Translations under genes and position numbers: made by a program | The notes under the pieces: model-generated | What the model was told of the DNA's origin: nothing | Seen by the model: the letters and a program-made list of their open reading frames with translations, nothing else | The model's database searches: none | Origin: Geopseudomonas aromaticivorans | Lineage (GTDB): Bacteria; Pseudomonadota; Gammaproteobacteria; Pseudomonadales; Pseudomonadaceae | Reading direction: 5' to 3' | Assembly (NCBI RefSeq): GCF_019097855.1 | Contig: NZ_JAHRGL010000015.1 | Location: 39,157-103,156, forward strand | DNA length: 64,000 nt | Shown: in pieces, positions 37,775 through 47,124 of the stretch | Position numbering within the stretch: position 1 is the first letter of the stretch | Layout: every line of letters starts with the position of its first letter

Positions 37775-39169
37775 TCAGGCCTGCCGCGCGCCGGGCATGG
37801 CCAGCAGCTCGGTCAGCGCCGCGTCGAGGGCGGCGAGCAGGCGGTCGACGTCGCCGGCGCTGGTCTGCGGGCAGCACAGGGTCATGTTGTGGAACGGCGT
37901 GATCAGGATGCCGCGGTTGATCAGGTACAGGTGCAGGGCCATCTGCAGGCTGTCGTGGAAGGCCGCCTCGGCCTCGGCGCCGTTCTGCGGTGGTGTGGCG
38001 CGGAACTGGAACTCGCAGCGCGCGCCCAGCTCGGTCACCGACCAGGGCAGCGCGTGGCGGGCGATCAGCGCCCGGAAGCCCTCGGCCAGGCGCGTCGCCA
38101 GCCACAGCATGTGCTCGTAGGCCTGGGCGCTCATCACCTGCTCGAGGTTGGCGCGCAGGCAGTGCATGGCCAGGGCGTTGGCCGACAGGGTGGTGCCCAT
38201 GCCGCTGTGGCCGTGGCCCTCGGCCATCTCGCGCGAGTGGGCGCGGGCCAGATGCATGGCCTGGGCCATTTCCGCGCTGCAGCCGTACACCGCGCAGGGC
38301 ACGCCGCCGGCGATGGCCTTGCCGACGGTGAGGAAGTCCGGTTCGAGGCCCCAGGCGCGGGTGCAGCCGCCGGGGCCGGTGGACAGCGTGTGGGTTTCGT
38401 CGATGATCAGCAGGCTGCCGGCCTGGCGGGTCAGCTCGCGCAGGCGGGCCATGAAGCCGGGCGCCGGCAGCACCATGCCGATGTTGGTCAGCGCCGGCTC
38501 GCAGAGCACCGCGGCGACGTCGCCGGGCGCCAGCGCCGCTTCCAGCGCGGCGAGGTCGTTGAACGGCACCACGCGGCTGTGCTGGGTCAGGTTGCGCGCC
38601 TGGCCGATCAGCCCCGGGCGGTGCACGGTATGGCCGTCGCGCAGGCGCACCAGGGTCTCGTCGACCGTGCCGTGGTAGCAGCCGTCGAACACCAGGATCA
38701 CCTTGCGCCCGGTGATCGCCCGCGCCCAGCGCAGGACGAAGCGGTTGGCGTCGGTGGCGGTGGTCACCACCTGCCAGAACGGCAGGCCGAAGCGCGCCGC
38801 CAGCAGCTCGCCGCAGGCCACCGCATCCTCGCCGGGCAGCATGCTGGTCAGACCGCGGCCGGCCTGTTCGCGCAGGGCGGCGGCAATCGGCGCCGGCGAA
38901 TGGCCGAACATGCTGCCGGTGTCGCCGAGGCAGAAGTCGAGGTATTCGTGACCGTCGACGTCGAAGAAGCGGGCGCCCTCGGCGCGCTCGACGAACAGCG
39001 GTGCCGGCGTCGACCAGTCGCTCATCCAGTGCATCGGCACGCCGCCGAACAGCGACTGGCGGGCGCGCTCGGCCAGCGCCACGGACTGCGGGTTGGCGGC
39101 GATGAAGCGCTCGCGCTCGCGGGCGCTGAGGGCTTCCACGGCGTGTTCGGCGATTCCACTGGAGCTCAT
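37775..39169 (-). CDS. Class III PLP-dependent aminotransferase
   Basis: 464 aa, fold type I omega-aminotransferase subgroup. PLP contacts: DETH with Asp257, and the Schiff-base Lys284 in FLTVGKAIAGG. Also GDTGSMFGHSPAPIAAAL and GILITPFHNMTLCCPQTSAGDVD. It transaminates an amino compound to an aldehyde, probably linked to the adjacent GS-like ligase. A related group comprises glutamate-1-semialdehyde aminomutases, but the context favours catabolism. Confidence 0.88.
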   Translation of the reverse strand: MSSSGIAEHAVEALSARERERFIAANPQSVALAERARQSLFGGVPMHWMSDWSTPAPLFVERAEGARFFDVDGHEYLDFCLGDTGSMFGHSPAPIAAALREQAGRGLTSMLPGEDAVACGELLAARFGLPFWQVVTTATDANRFVLRWARAITGRKVILVFDGCYHGTVDETLVRLRDGHTVHRPGLIGQARNLTQHSRVVPFNDLAALEAALAPGDVAAVLCEPALTNIGMVLPAPGFMARLRELTRQAGSLLIIDETHTLSTGPGGCTRAWGLEPDFLTVGKAIAGGVPCAVYGCSAEMAQAMHLARAHSREMAEGHGHSGMGTTLSANALAMHCLRANLEQVMSAQAYEHMLWLATRLAEGFRALIARHALPWSVTELGARCEFQFRATPPQNGAEAEAAFHDSLQMALHLYLINRGILITPFHNMTLCCPQTSAGDVDRLLAALDAALTELLAMPGARQA

Positions 39170-39334
39170 GATTGAACACCTCGTTGCTTTTTTTGCACAT
39201 CTTTGAGGCGCAGGCGCGAGAAAGTCAATCGAGGGTAAAGATGCGCCGGCGGAGGCCGCGGAATTCGAGTCGGTTCACTATACTGTGACCAGCAATACGG
39301 CACGTTTTTCTTTCATTCATGCGAAGCCATCGTC

Positions 39335-40255
39335 ATGCGCACCCAGATTCGCTCTTCAATCTTCACTTTACTGTTGTCATGCGCATGGATTGCTCTGACC
39401 CCGACCGCACACGCCGCCGGCCCCGCCGCGGCACATGACCCGGCACGCCTGCAACTGGCTTCCAGCAGTGCCATGGTGGTCGACCTGGACAGCGACCAGG
39501 TGCTGTTCGCCGACAAGCCGGACAGCGTGCGGCCCATCGCCTCGATCAGCAAGCTGATGACCGCGGTGGTGACCCTCGATGCCCAGCTGCCGATGGACGA
39601 GGTCATCCCGGTGACCATCCACGACACCAAGGAGCTGCGCGGCGTCTACTCGCGGGTGCGGGTCAACAGCCAGATCAGCCGCAAGGAAATGCTGCGCCTG
39701 GCCCTGATGTCGTCGGAGAACCGCGCCGCTTCGGCCCTGGCGCACAACTACCCGGGTGGTCATGCGCGCTTCGTCGCGGCGATGAATGCCAAGGCCCGGG
39801 CGCTGGGCATGGCCAGCACCCGCTTCGTCGAGCCGACCGGCCTGTCGGAGTTCAACGTGTCCACCGCCCGCGACCTGGTGCGCCTGCTCAAGGCCGCGCG
39901 GCAGTACCCGATGATCCGCGAGCTGAGCACCACGCCGAGCAAGACCGCCACCTTCCGCAAGCCCAACTACGTGCTGGGCTTCAACAACACCAACCCGCTG
40001 GTGCGCAACCCCGGCTGGGACATCGAGGTCACCAAGACCGGCTTCATCAACGAGGCCGGCCACTGCCTGGCGCTGCTTACCCGGGTCTCCAACCGCCCGG
40101 TGGCCATGGTGCTGCTGGATACCACCGGCAAGCGCAGCCATATCGGCGACGCCACCCGCGTGCGCCGCTGGCTGGAGACCGGCAAGGGCAGTCCGGTGCC
40201 GGCGGGCGCCAAGTCCTATCGCAAGACGGTCGCCAGCGGCAGCCACATTGAGTGA
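39335..40255 (+). CDS. pbpG: D-alanyl-D-alanine endopeptidase (PBP7)
   Basis: 306 aa periplasmic low-molecular-weight penicillin-binding protein. Signal peptide ends at TPTAHA (27). All three active-site motifs are present: S70-I-S-K73, S127-E-N129 and K234-T-G236. It cuts D-Ala-mDAP crosslinks in peptidoglycan. Length matches PBP7. It is divergent from the aminotransferase; the 165-bp gap contains TATACT at 39279, a possible -10 box. Confidence 0.95.
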   Translation: MRTQIRSSIFTLLLSCAWIALTPTAHAAGPAAAHDPARLQLASSSAMVVDLDSDQVLFADKPDSVRPIASISKLMTAVVTLDAQLPMDEVIPVTIHDTKELRGVYSRVRVNSQISRKEMLRLALMSSENRAASALAHNYPGGHARFVAAMNAKARALGMASTRFVEPTGLSEFNVSTARDLVRLLKAARQYPMIRELSTTPSKTATFRKPNYVLGFNNTNPLVRNPGWDIEVTKTGFINEAGHCLALLTRVSNRPVAMVLLDTTGKRSHIGDATRVRRWLETGKGSPVPAGAKSYRKTVASGSHIE

Positions 40256-40285
40256 CAGGCGCGCGCAGCGCGGCAGACCGGTCGG

Positions 40286-40807
40286 CTACAGCTCGATCTC
40301 CTCGACCGCGCCGACACTGTCGGCGTCCAGCGTGTAGGCCGCGTCGCCCTGCGCCTGGATCTTCAGCGTGCCGCTGACGCGCAGCGGCACGTAGGGGTCG
40401 GCGACGGCGATGCCGGCGGGATAGCTCACCAGCACGATCTGGTTGGGCGGCGGCGGCGGCAGGTGCTTGCAGGCGCCCGGATAGGGCAGCAGGAAGAAGC
40501 GCTGCAGGGCGCTGCCCGTCTCGCGCTCCAGCGGCACCGGGTAGCCGACCAGGCTCAGCGCCTGCTCGTCCAGCTCGGCCACCGTGCGCGTCGAATACAT
40601 CACTGCCGGCAGGTTCGGCTGCTGCTTGAGGCCGCCCGGGGCGTAGAAGGTGCTGTCGCCCTCGCTGCCGTCGTGACCGATCTCCGGCATCGCCAGCATC
40701 GCGTCGAGGTCCTCGGCGGGCAGCAGGTCGAGCCAGTCGACTTCCTCGGGCGCGGCGTGGCTCAGGGTGGCGATCAGGCTCAGGCAGACGACGAACGGCA
40801 GGCGCAT
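40286..40807 (-). CDS. DUF3299-type exported protein
   Basis: 173 aa from ATG 40807. Signal peptide MRLPFVVCLSLIATLSHA, then EEVDWLDLLPAEDLDAMLAM, the typical opening of DUF3299 proteins. The C-terminal part has RFFLLPYPGACKHLPPPPPNQIVLV and ADPYVPLRVSGTLKI, with a conserved Cys/His site that may bind a metal. Function unknown. It lies 38 bp downstream of the GlsB-type gene on the same strand. Confidence 0.8.
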   Translation of the reverse strand: MRLPFVVCLSLIATLSHAAPEEVDWLDLLPAEDLDAMLAMPEIGHDGSEGDSTFYAPGGLKQQPNLPAVMYSTRTVAELDEQALSLVGYPVPLERETGSALQRFFLLPYPGACKHLPPPPPNQIVLVSYPAGIAVADPYVPLRVSGTLKIQAQGDAAYTLDADSVGAVEEIEL

Positions 40808-40845
40808 GCGGGTCTCGTGGCGGGAACCGGCGGCGCGGCGCCGGT

Positions 40846-41091
40846 TCAGGGTTTCTTCAGGTAGCCGAACACTACCAGCAGAACGATGGCGCCGACCACC
40901 GCGCCGACCAGGCCGGCCGCCTGGCCGGCGCGATAGATGCCCAGCGCCTGGCCGCCGTAGGTGGCGAGGATCGAGCCGCCGATGCCGAGCAGGATGGTCA
41001 TGACCCAGCCCATCGGATGGCGGCCCGGCTTGAGCCAGCGGGCGAGCACGCCGACCAGCAGGCCGATGAGGAGGGTGCCGAGGATGCCCAT
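40846..41091 (-). CDS. GlsB/YeaQ/YmgE family membrane protein
   Basis: 81 aa, three hydrophobic segments: ILGTLLIGLLVGVLARWL, MGWVMTILLGIGGSILA and AGLVGAVVGAIVLLVVFGYL. This is the transglycosylase-associated, stress-induced small membrane protein family. It ends in YLKKP. Precedes the DUF3299 gene; biochemical role unknown. Confidence 0.9.
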   Translation of the reverse strand: MGILGTLLIGLLVGVLARWLKPGRHPMGWVMTILLGIGGSILATYGGQALGIYRAGQAAGLVGAVVGAIVLLVVFGYLKKP

Positions 41092-41157
41092 GACTGAGTC
41101 TCCGCAAGGGGTGAAGTTGCCTTCAGCCTAGCCTGCGGGAGCGCTCGTCGCTGGAAT

Positions 41158-41273
41158 CGTAGGGTGGGTTAGCCGCAACGCGGCGTAACCCACCGAGGAT
41201 GCCGCCAGGCATCCGCCTTGCCGGCCTCGCGGCCGGTTGGTGGGTTACGGCCTGCGGCCTGACCCACCCTACG
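41158..41273. repeat. Palindromic intergenic repeat, copy 4 (GlsB gene-purK)
   Basis: Outer arms CGTAGGGTGGGTTA and reverse-matching CCACCCTACG. Inside are nested arms GTGGGTTACG / CGTAACCCAC and a GCC-rich centre. It lies between two same-strand genes, just after purK. Confidence 0.85.
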
Positions 41274-41287
41274 GTGAAAGAAGGCCA

Positions 41288-42370
41288 TCAGCCCTCGATC
41301 AGCGCCTCGACCTTGGCGATCTGCGCCTTGAGGGTCGCCAGGTCCTGGCTGCGCAGGGTGGCGTGGCCGACCTTGCGGCCGACCTTGAAGGCCTTGCCGT
41401 AGTGGTGCAGGTGGCAGTCGTCGATGGCGATCACCTGCTCCACCGCCGGCACGGCGCCGATGAAGTTGAGCATGGCGCTTTCGCCGACCTTGGCGGTCGA
41501 GCCCAGCGGCAGGCCGGCGACGGCGCGCAGGTGGTTCTCGAACTGGCTGCACTCGGAGCCTTCGATGGTCCAGTGCCCGGAGTTGTGCACGCGCGGGGCG
41601 ATCTCGTTGGCCTTGAGGCCGCCGTCGACCTCGAAGAACTCGAAGGCCAGCACGCCGACGTAGTCGAGCTTCTCCAGCACGCGGCCGACGTAGTCCTCGG
41701 CCAGCGCCTGCAGCGGGTGCGCCTGGCTGGCCACCGACAGGCGCAGGATGCCGTCGACGTGGGTGTTGTGCACCAGCGGGTAGAAGCGCGTCTCGCCGTC
41801 GCGGCCGCGCACCGCCACCAGCGACACCTCGCCGGTGAAGGGCACGAAGCCTTCGAGGATGCACGGCACGCTGCCCAGCTCGGCGAAGGCGCCGGCCACG
41901 TCGGCGGCAGCACGCAGGACCTTCTGGCCCTTGCCGTCGTAGCCGAGGGTGCGGGTCTTCAGCACCGCCGGCAGGCCGATGGCCGCCACCGCGGCGTCGA
42001 GGTCGGCCTGCGAGTGGATGTCGGCGAATTCCGGGGTGGGGATGCCGAGGTCCTTGAACATCGACTTCTCGAACCAGCGGTCGCGGGCGATGCGCAGCGA
42101 TTCGGCGCTCGGGTAGACCGGCACGAAGTGGGCGAGGTAGGCCACGGTCTCGGCCGGCACGCTCTCGAACTCGAAGGTGACCAGGTCGACCTCGTCGGCC
42201 AGGCGGCGCAGGTGGTCCTTGTCGTCGTAGTCGGCGCGCAGGTGCTCGCCAAGGGCGGCGGCGCAGGCGTCCGGCGCCGGGTCGAGGAAGGCAAAGTTCA
42301 TCCCCAGCGGAGTGCCCGCCAGAGCCAACATGCGACCCAGCTGGCCGCCACCGATTACGCCGATCTTCAT
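41288..42370 (-). CDS. purK: N5-carboxyaminoimidazole ribonucleotide synthase
   Basis: 360 aa ATP-grasp enzyme: AIR + ATP + bicarbonate to N5-CAIR in purine synthesis. It starts MKIGVIGGGQLGRMLALAG and has TRTLGYDGKGQ, EGFVPFTGEVSLVAVRG and NEIAPRVHNSGHWTIEG. It follows purE by 11 bp, forming the purEK operon. Confidence 0.97.
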   Translation of the reverse strand: MKIGVIGGGQLGRMLALAGTPLGMNFAFLDPAPDACAAALGEHLRADYDDKDHLRRLADEVDLVTFEFESVPAETVAYLAHFVPVYPSAESLRIARDRWFEKSMFKDLGIPTPEFADIHSQADLDAAVAAIGLPAVLKTRTLGYDGKGQKVLRAAADVAGAFAELGSVPCILEGFVPFTGEVSLVAVRGRDGETRFYPLVHNTHVDGILRLSVASQAHPLQALAEDYVGRVLEKLDYVGVLAFEFFEVDGGLKANEIAPRVHNSGHWTIEGSECSQFENHLRAVAGLPLGSTAKVGESAMLNFIGAVPAVEQVIAIDDCHLHHYGKAFKVGRKVGHATLRSQDLATLKAQIAKVEALIEG

Positions 42371-42381
42371 GGGAGTTCGCC

Positions 42382-42873
42382 TCAGATTTCGCGGGGGTCC
42401 GGGTTCTCCAGCACCGATTCGGTCTGCTTGGAGCGGAAGTCCTTGAGTGCCTCGTGGAACTGCGGGTGCTTGCCGCCGAGGATGCTGGCGGCGAGCAACG
42501 CGGCGTTGATCGCGCCGGCCTTGCCGATGGCCAGGGTGGCGACCGGCACGCCGCCGGGCATCTGCACGATGGACAGCAGCGAGTCGACGCCGGAGAGCAT
42601 CGACGACTGCACCGGCACGCCGAGCACCGGCAGGTGGGTCTTGGCCGCGCACATGCCCGGCAGATGGGCGGCGCCGCCGGCACCGGCGATGATCACTTCC
42701 AGGCCGCGCTCTTCCGCCTGTTCGGCGTACTGGAACAGCAGGTCCGGGGTGCGGTGGGCGGAGACCACCTTGACCTCGTGGGGGATGCCGAGCTTGTCCA
42801 GCATGTCGACGGTGTGGCTGAGGGTGCTCCAGTCGGATTTGGAGCCCATGATCACGCCTACCAGTGCGCTCAT
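42382..42873 (-). CDS. purE: N5-carboxyaminoimidazole ribonucleotide mutase
   Basis: 163 aa, class I PurE. It converts N5-CAIR to CAIR. Signature [25 protein letters not shown] and [24 protein letters not shown]. First gene of purEK and divergent from the antiporter gene. Confidence 0.97.
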   Translation of the reverse strand: MSALVGVIMGSKSDWSTLSHTVDMLDKLGIPHEVKVVSAHRTPDLLFQYAEQAEERGLEVIIAGAGGAAHLPGMCAAKTHLPVLGVPVQSSMLSGVDSLLSIVQMPGGVPVATLAIGKAGAINAALLAASILGGKHPQFHEALKDFRSKQTESVLENPDPREI

Positions 42874-43091
42874 CGTCGTGCCTCTTGTTCTGCGCCAGCC
42901 CGGCGCGACAAAAACCAACAAGCCACGCCGGAAAACCGCGCGTGGCTTGTCTGCGAAAGAGTGTGGACCGGACTGCGTGACCGGTCGAAAGTCGCGCAGT
43001 ATATCGCAAAGGTTCGTGCGGCGGGCAGACCCGCCTATCATCGAACTGGGGATGCGCGCCGTTGCCTGGCCCCGCCCCGGGAGTGTGCGCC

Positions 43092-44840
43092 ATGCTTGCC
43101 ATCGCCTTCATCCAGGATCTTGCCGTGCTCATGCTGGCGGCCGGGCTGGTGACGGTGCTGTGCCACCGCCTCCAGCAGCCGGTGGTGCTCGGCTACATCG
43201 TCGCCGGCTTCCTGATCGGCCCGCACAGCCCGCCGTTCGTGCTGATCAGCGACGAGCAGAGCATCCGCATCCTCGCCGAGCTGGGGGTGATCTTCCTGAT
43301 GTTCGGCCTCGGTCTCGAGTTCCGCCTGCGCCGGCTGCTGCGCGTCGGCCCCACCGCGATCCTCGCCGCCTTCTTCGAGATCGTGCTGATGATCTGGCTC
43401 GGCTACCAGCTCGGCCACCTGTTCGCCTGGAGCGACATGGATGCGCTGTTTCTCGGCGCGATCCTGGCGATCTCCTCGACCACCATCATCGTCAAGGCGC
43501 TCGGCGACCTGAAGATGAAGCACGAGCGCTTCGCCCAGCTGATCTTCGGCATCCTGATCGTCGAGGACGTGCTCGGCATCGGCCTCGTCGCCCTGCTCTC
43601 CGGCATCGCCGCCAGCGGCACGGTGGCGACCGCCGAGGTGCTCGCCACCCTCGGCAAGCTGCTGCTGTTCATGCTGGTGTCGCTGCTGCTGGGCCTGCTG
43701 CTGGTGCCGCGCATCCTCGCCTACGTGGCGCGCTTCGGCAGCGACGAGACGCTGCTGATCACCGTGCTCGGCCTGTGCTTCGGTTTCTGCCTGCTGGTGA
43801 TCAAGCTGGACTACAGCATGGTGCTGGGCGCCTTCCTGATCGGCGCGATCATGGCTGAGTCGCGCCAGCTGGCGCAGATCGAGCGGCTGGTCGAGCCGCT
43901 GCGCCACATGTTCAGCGCGATCTTCTTCGTCGCCATCGGCCTGCTGATCGACCCGGCGGTGCTGCGCGACTACGCCTGGCCGATCGCCGCGATCAGCCTC
44001 GCCGTGGTGCTCGGCAAGCTGCTCACCTGCGGCGTCGGCGCCTTCGTCACCGGCAACGACGGGCGCACCTCGCTGCGCGTCGGCATGGGCCTGGCGCAGA
44101 TCGGCGAGTTCTCCTTCATCATCGCCGCGCTGGGGGTCAAGCTCGAGGTCACCAGCGACTTCCTCTACCCGGTGGCGGTGGCGGTCTCGGCGATCACCAC
44201 CCTGACCACCCCCTACCTGATCCGCGCCGCCGATCCGCTGGCGCGGCAGCTGGCCGCGGCCATGCCGGCACATGTGGCGGGGGTGTTCGGCGCCTACGGC
44301 ACCTGGCTGCGCAACATCCGCCAGCCGGGTCAGCATGCCCTGCTGGCGGCGCTGATCCGGCGCAGCCTGCTGCACGCGATCATCAACCTGGCGCTGGTGG
44401 CGGCGATCTTCCTCGGCGGCGGCTACTTCGCCGCGCCGATCGACCTCTGGCTCGACCAGTGGCTGCCGCAGCCCAACCTGCACAAGGCGCTGATCTGGGG
44501 CGCGGCGCTGCTGCTGTCGCTGCCGCTGCTGCTGGCCGCCTATCACCGGCTCAAGGCCCTGTCGCTGCTGCTCGCCGAGCTGGGCGGGCACTCCAGCCGC
44601 ACCCGCCGCGTGCGCCGGGCGCTGTCCGAGCTGATTCCGCTGCTGACCCTCGGCAGTTTCCTGCCGCTGCTCGCTGCGCTCAGCTCGAGCATCCTGCCGC
44701 CGCGCGAATGGCTGCTGATCATCGGCCTGCTCGCTGCCGTACTGCTCGCCCTGCTGTGGCGCTGGTTCGTCCGCGTGCATCGCCAGCTGCACAGCGCCCT
44801 GCAGGAAACCCTCGACCCGCACGAGCCGCCCGAGTCCTGA
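43092..44840 (+). CDS. CPA2 family cation:proton antiporter (Kef/YbaL type)
   Basis: 582 aa from ATG 43092. Na+/H+ exchanger fold with about 12 helices in residues 1-390; motifs include [44 protein letters not shown] and [16 protein letters not shown]. Three or four more hydrophobic stretches follow (about 420-570) where KefB/C would carry a TrkA-N domain; no such domain is seen, so it is not a classical glutathione-gated Kef. Probably K+ or Na+ efflux. Starts 30 codons after the first in-frame start because [15 protein letters not shown] is the conserved opening. Confidence 0.88.
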   Translation: MLAIAFIQDLAVLMLAAGLVTVLCHRLQQPVVLGYIVAGFLIGPHSPPFVLISDEQSIRILAELGVIFLMFGLGLEFRLRRLLRVGPTAILAAFFEIVLMIWLGYQLGHLFAWSDMDALFLGAILAISSTTIIVKALGDLKMKHERFAQLIFGILIVEDVLGIGLVALLSGIAASGTVATAEVLATLGKLLLFMLVSLLLGLLLVPRILAYVARFGSDETLLITVLGLCFGFCLLVIKLDYSMVLGAFLIGAIMAESRQLAQIERLVEPLRHMFSAIFFVAIGLLIDPAVLRDYAWPIAAISLAVVLGKLLTCGVGAFVTGNDGRTSLRVGMGLAQIGEFSFIIAALGVKLEVTSDFLYPVAVAVSAITTLTTPYLIRAADPLARQLAAAMPAHVAGVFGAYGTWLRNIRQPGQHALLAALIRRSLLHAIINLALVAAIFLGGGYFAAPIDLWLDQWLPQPNLHKALIWGAALLLSLPLLLAAYHRLKALSLLLAELGGHSSRTRRVRRALSELIPLLTLGSFLPLLAALSSSILPPREWLLIIGLLAAVLLALLWRWFVRVHRQLHSALQETLDPHEPPES

Positions 44841-44862
44841 GGCACGCCTGGCCGATCAGCGC

Positions 44863-44881
44863 CTATACCTAATGGATATAG
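44863..44881. promoter_or_regulatory. Candidate operator ahead of hutI
   Basis: Imperfect palindrome CTATA-N9-TATAG, 74 bp before the hutI ATG, in a short AT-rich patch. It has the form of a site for a GntR-type regulator such as HutC, but no regulator gene lies nearby. Confidence 0.4.
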
Positions 44882-44954
44882 AGAGTGATTGGCCGGAGCT
44901 GCTCGCGGCGGTTCGCAGAGCGCCGCGCCGGCCCCACAACAGGGAGATCGTCCG

Positions 44955-46172
44955 ATGTCCGCAGGTTCCCCGCAACGCCTGCTGTGGCGCGATGTTCGCG
45001 TGTTCGACGGCCTGTGCGAACTGGCCGAGCCGATGGCCGTGCTGGTCGAGGACGGCCGCATTGCCTGGCTGCGGCCGATGGCCGGGCTGGACGAGGCCGC
45101 GGTGGCCGGCGCGCGGGAGGCCGGCCGCGGCGGGGTGCTGACCCCCGGGCTGGTCGACTGCCACACCCACCTGCTGTTCGCCGGCGACCGCGCCGACGAG
45201 TTCGCCCAGCGCCTGCAGGGGGTCAGCTACGCCGAGCTCGCCCGCGCCGGCGGCGGCATCCTCGCCACCGTGCGCGCCACCCGCGCCGCCAGCGAGGAGC
45301 AGCTGCTGGCCGCCGCCCGCCCGCGCCTGCAGGCCCTGCTCGCCGACGGCGTGACCACCCTGGAGATCAAGTCCGGCTATGGCCTGACCGTCGCCGACGA
45401 ACTCAAGCTGCTGTGCGTCGCCCGCCGCCTGGGCGAGGAGCTGCCGGTGCGGGTGGTCACCAGCCTGCTCGGCGCCCACGCCCTGCCGCCGGAGTACGCG
45501 GGCAACAGCGACGCCTACATCGCCCTAGTCTGCGAGGAGATGATCCCGGCCGCCGCCGCCGAGGGCCTGGCCGATGCGGTGGACATGTTCTGCGAGGCCA
45601 TCGCCTTCGCCCCCGAGCAGTGCGCGCGGGTGTTCGCCGCCGCGCGGCGCCACGGTTTGCCGGTGCGCGTGCACGCCGAGCAGCTCAGCAACCAGGGCGC
45701 CGCGGCGCTGGCCGCCCGGCATGGCGCGCTGTCGGCCGACCACCTCGAATACCTCGACGAAGCCGGCGTGCAGGCCATGGCCGCCGCCGGCAGCGTGGCC
45801 GTGCTGCTGCCCGGGGCCTTCCTCGACCTCGGCGCCGTGCGCCGGCCGCCCATCGAGCTGCTGCGCCGCCACGGCGTGCCGATGGCGCTGGCCAGCGACG
45901 CCAACCCCGGCACCTCGCCGCTGTACCTGCCCACCCTGCTGCTGCACCTGGCCTGCACCCTGTTCCATCTCAGCCCGGACGAAGCGCTGGCCGGGATGAC
46001 CGTCCACGCCGCCCGCGCCCTCGGTCACGACGACTTCGGCCGCATCGCCGCGGGCCAGCGCGCCGACCTGTGCCTGTGGGACGTGGCGCGCCCGGCCGAG
46101 CTGGCCTACGCCGTCCAGGCCGGGCGCCTGCGCCAGCGGGTGTTCGGCGGAGCCATCACCTATGCACGCTGA
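44955..46172 (+). CDS. hutI: Imidazolonepropionase
   Basis: 405 aa amidohydrolase hydrolysing imidazolone-5-propionate to N-formimino-L-glutamate. Metal site begins with [19 protein letters not shown], followed by [37 protein letters not shown] and [10 protein letters not shown]. First gene of hutIGUH, after AGGGAGATCG. The third step of histidine degradation. Confidence 0.97.
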   Translation: MSAGSPQRLLWRDVRVFDGLCELAEPMAVLVEDGRIAWLRPMAGLDEAAVAGAREAGRGGVLTPGLVDCHTHLLFAGDRADEFAQRLQGVSYAELARAGGGILATVRATRAASEEQLLAAARPRLQALLADGVTTLEIKSGYGLTVADELKLLCVARRLGEELPVRVVTSLLGAHALPPEYAGNSDAYIALVCEEMIPAAAAEGLADAVDMFCEAIAFAPEQCARVFAAARRHGLPVRVHAEQLSNQGAAALAARHGALSADHLEYLDEAGVQAMAAAGSVAVLLPGAFLDLGAVRRPPIELLRRHGVPMALASDANPGTSPLYLPTLLLHLACTLFHLSPDEALAGMTVHAARALGHDDFGRIAAGQRADLCLWDVARPAELAYAVQAGRLRQRVFGGAITYAR

Positions 46173-47106
46173 GCGGCCGGACATGGCGGCGTGGCGCGGC
46201 CGCGTCGATCCCGAAGCAGACGCCCTGCGCTGGCACCAGTGCATCCAGCCGCTGGCTGCCAGCAGCCCGCCCGGCGTGGCCCTGCTCGGCTTCGCCTGCG
46301 ACGAGGGCGTGCGCCGCAACCACGGCCGCGTCGGTGCCGCCGCCGGGCCGCAGGCGATCCGCCGCGCGCTGGCCAGCCTCGCCTGGCACCGCCGCGGCCC
46401 GGCCTACGACGCCGGCGACGTGGCCTGCGCCGACGGCGACCTCGACGCGGCGCAGCGCCAGCTCGGCGCGCGGGTCGCCGAACTGCTGGCCGCCGGCCAC
46501 CGGCCGATCGTCCTCGGCGGCGGCCACGAGCTGGCCTACGGCAGCTGGCTGGGCCTCGCCGCCCACCTGCACGACGCCCGCCAGCCGCCGCGGCTGGGCA
46601 TCGTCAACTTCGACGCCCACTTCGACCTGCGCGACCCGGCCGGCGGCGCCACCTCCGGCACGCCCTTCGCGCAGATCGCCGCCCAGTGCGACGCGCGCGG
46701 CTGGCCGCTGCGCTACGCCTGTCTGGGGGTCAGCCGCGCCAGCAACACCCGCGCGCTGTTCCGCAGGGCGGCGGAGCTGGGCGTGCTGGTGCGCGAGGAC
46801 CGCGAGATCCGCGAAAGCAGCCTGGCCGCCCTCGGTGCCGAGCTGGACGCCTTCGTCGCCGGCTGCGACGCCATCCAGCTGTCCATCGACCTCGACGGCC
46901 TGCCGGCCTGGGAAGTGCCCGGAGTCAGCGCGCCGGCCGCCCGCGGCGTGGCGCTGGCCCTGCTCGAGCCGCTGCTCGAGCGCCTGCGCGACAGCGGCAA
47001 GCTGCGCCTGGCCGAGCTGGCCGAACTCAACCCCGCCCACGACATCGACCAGCGCAGCGCCCGCGTCGCCGCGCGGCTGGTGCATCTGCTCAGCCTCGAC
47101 GGCTGA
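46162..47106 (+). CDS. hutG: Formimidoylglutamase, arginase family
   Basis: 314 aa. Ureohydrolase fold with the manganese motifs [15 protein letters not shown] and SIDLDGLP. This is the arginase-family HutG (formiminoglutamate to glutamate + formamide), as in Klebsiella. It is not the HutF plus N-formylglutamate deformylase pair used by most pseudomonads I know. Starts inside the hutI end (11-bp overlap) and lies 18 bp from hutU. The assignment rests on operon context as well as motifs, since agmatinases share the fold. Confidence 0.92.
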   Translation: MHAERPDMAAWRGRVDPEADALRWHQCIQPLAASSPPGVALLGFACDEGVRRNHGRVGAAAGPQAIRRALASLAWHRRGPAYDAGDVACADGDLDAAQRQLGARVAELLAAGHRPIVLGGGHELAYGSWLGLAAHLHDARQPPRLGIVNFDAHFDLRDPAGGATSGTPFAQIAAQCDARGWPLRYACLGVSRASNTRALFRRAAELGVLVREDREIRESSLAALGAELDAFVAGCDAIQLSIDLDGLPAWEVPGVSAPAARGVALALLEPLLERLRDSGKLRLAELAELNPAHDIDQRSARVAARLVHLLSLDG

Positions 47107-47124
47107 ACCGCCCCGGAGGCTGCC

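Noticed and set aside
44543-45166. Minus-strand ORF across the hut promoter
   Set aside because: Ser/Arg-rich shadow frame antisense to the antiporter and hutI.
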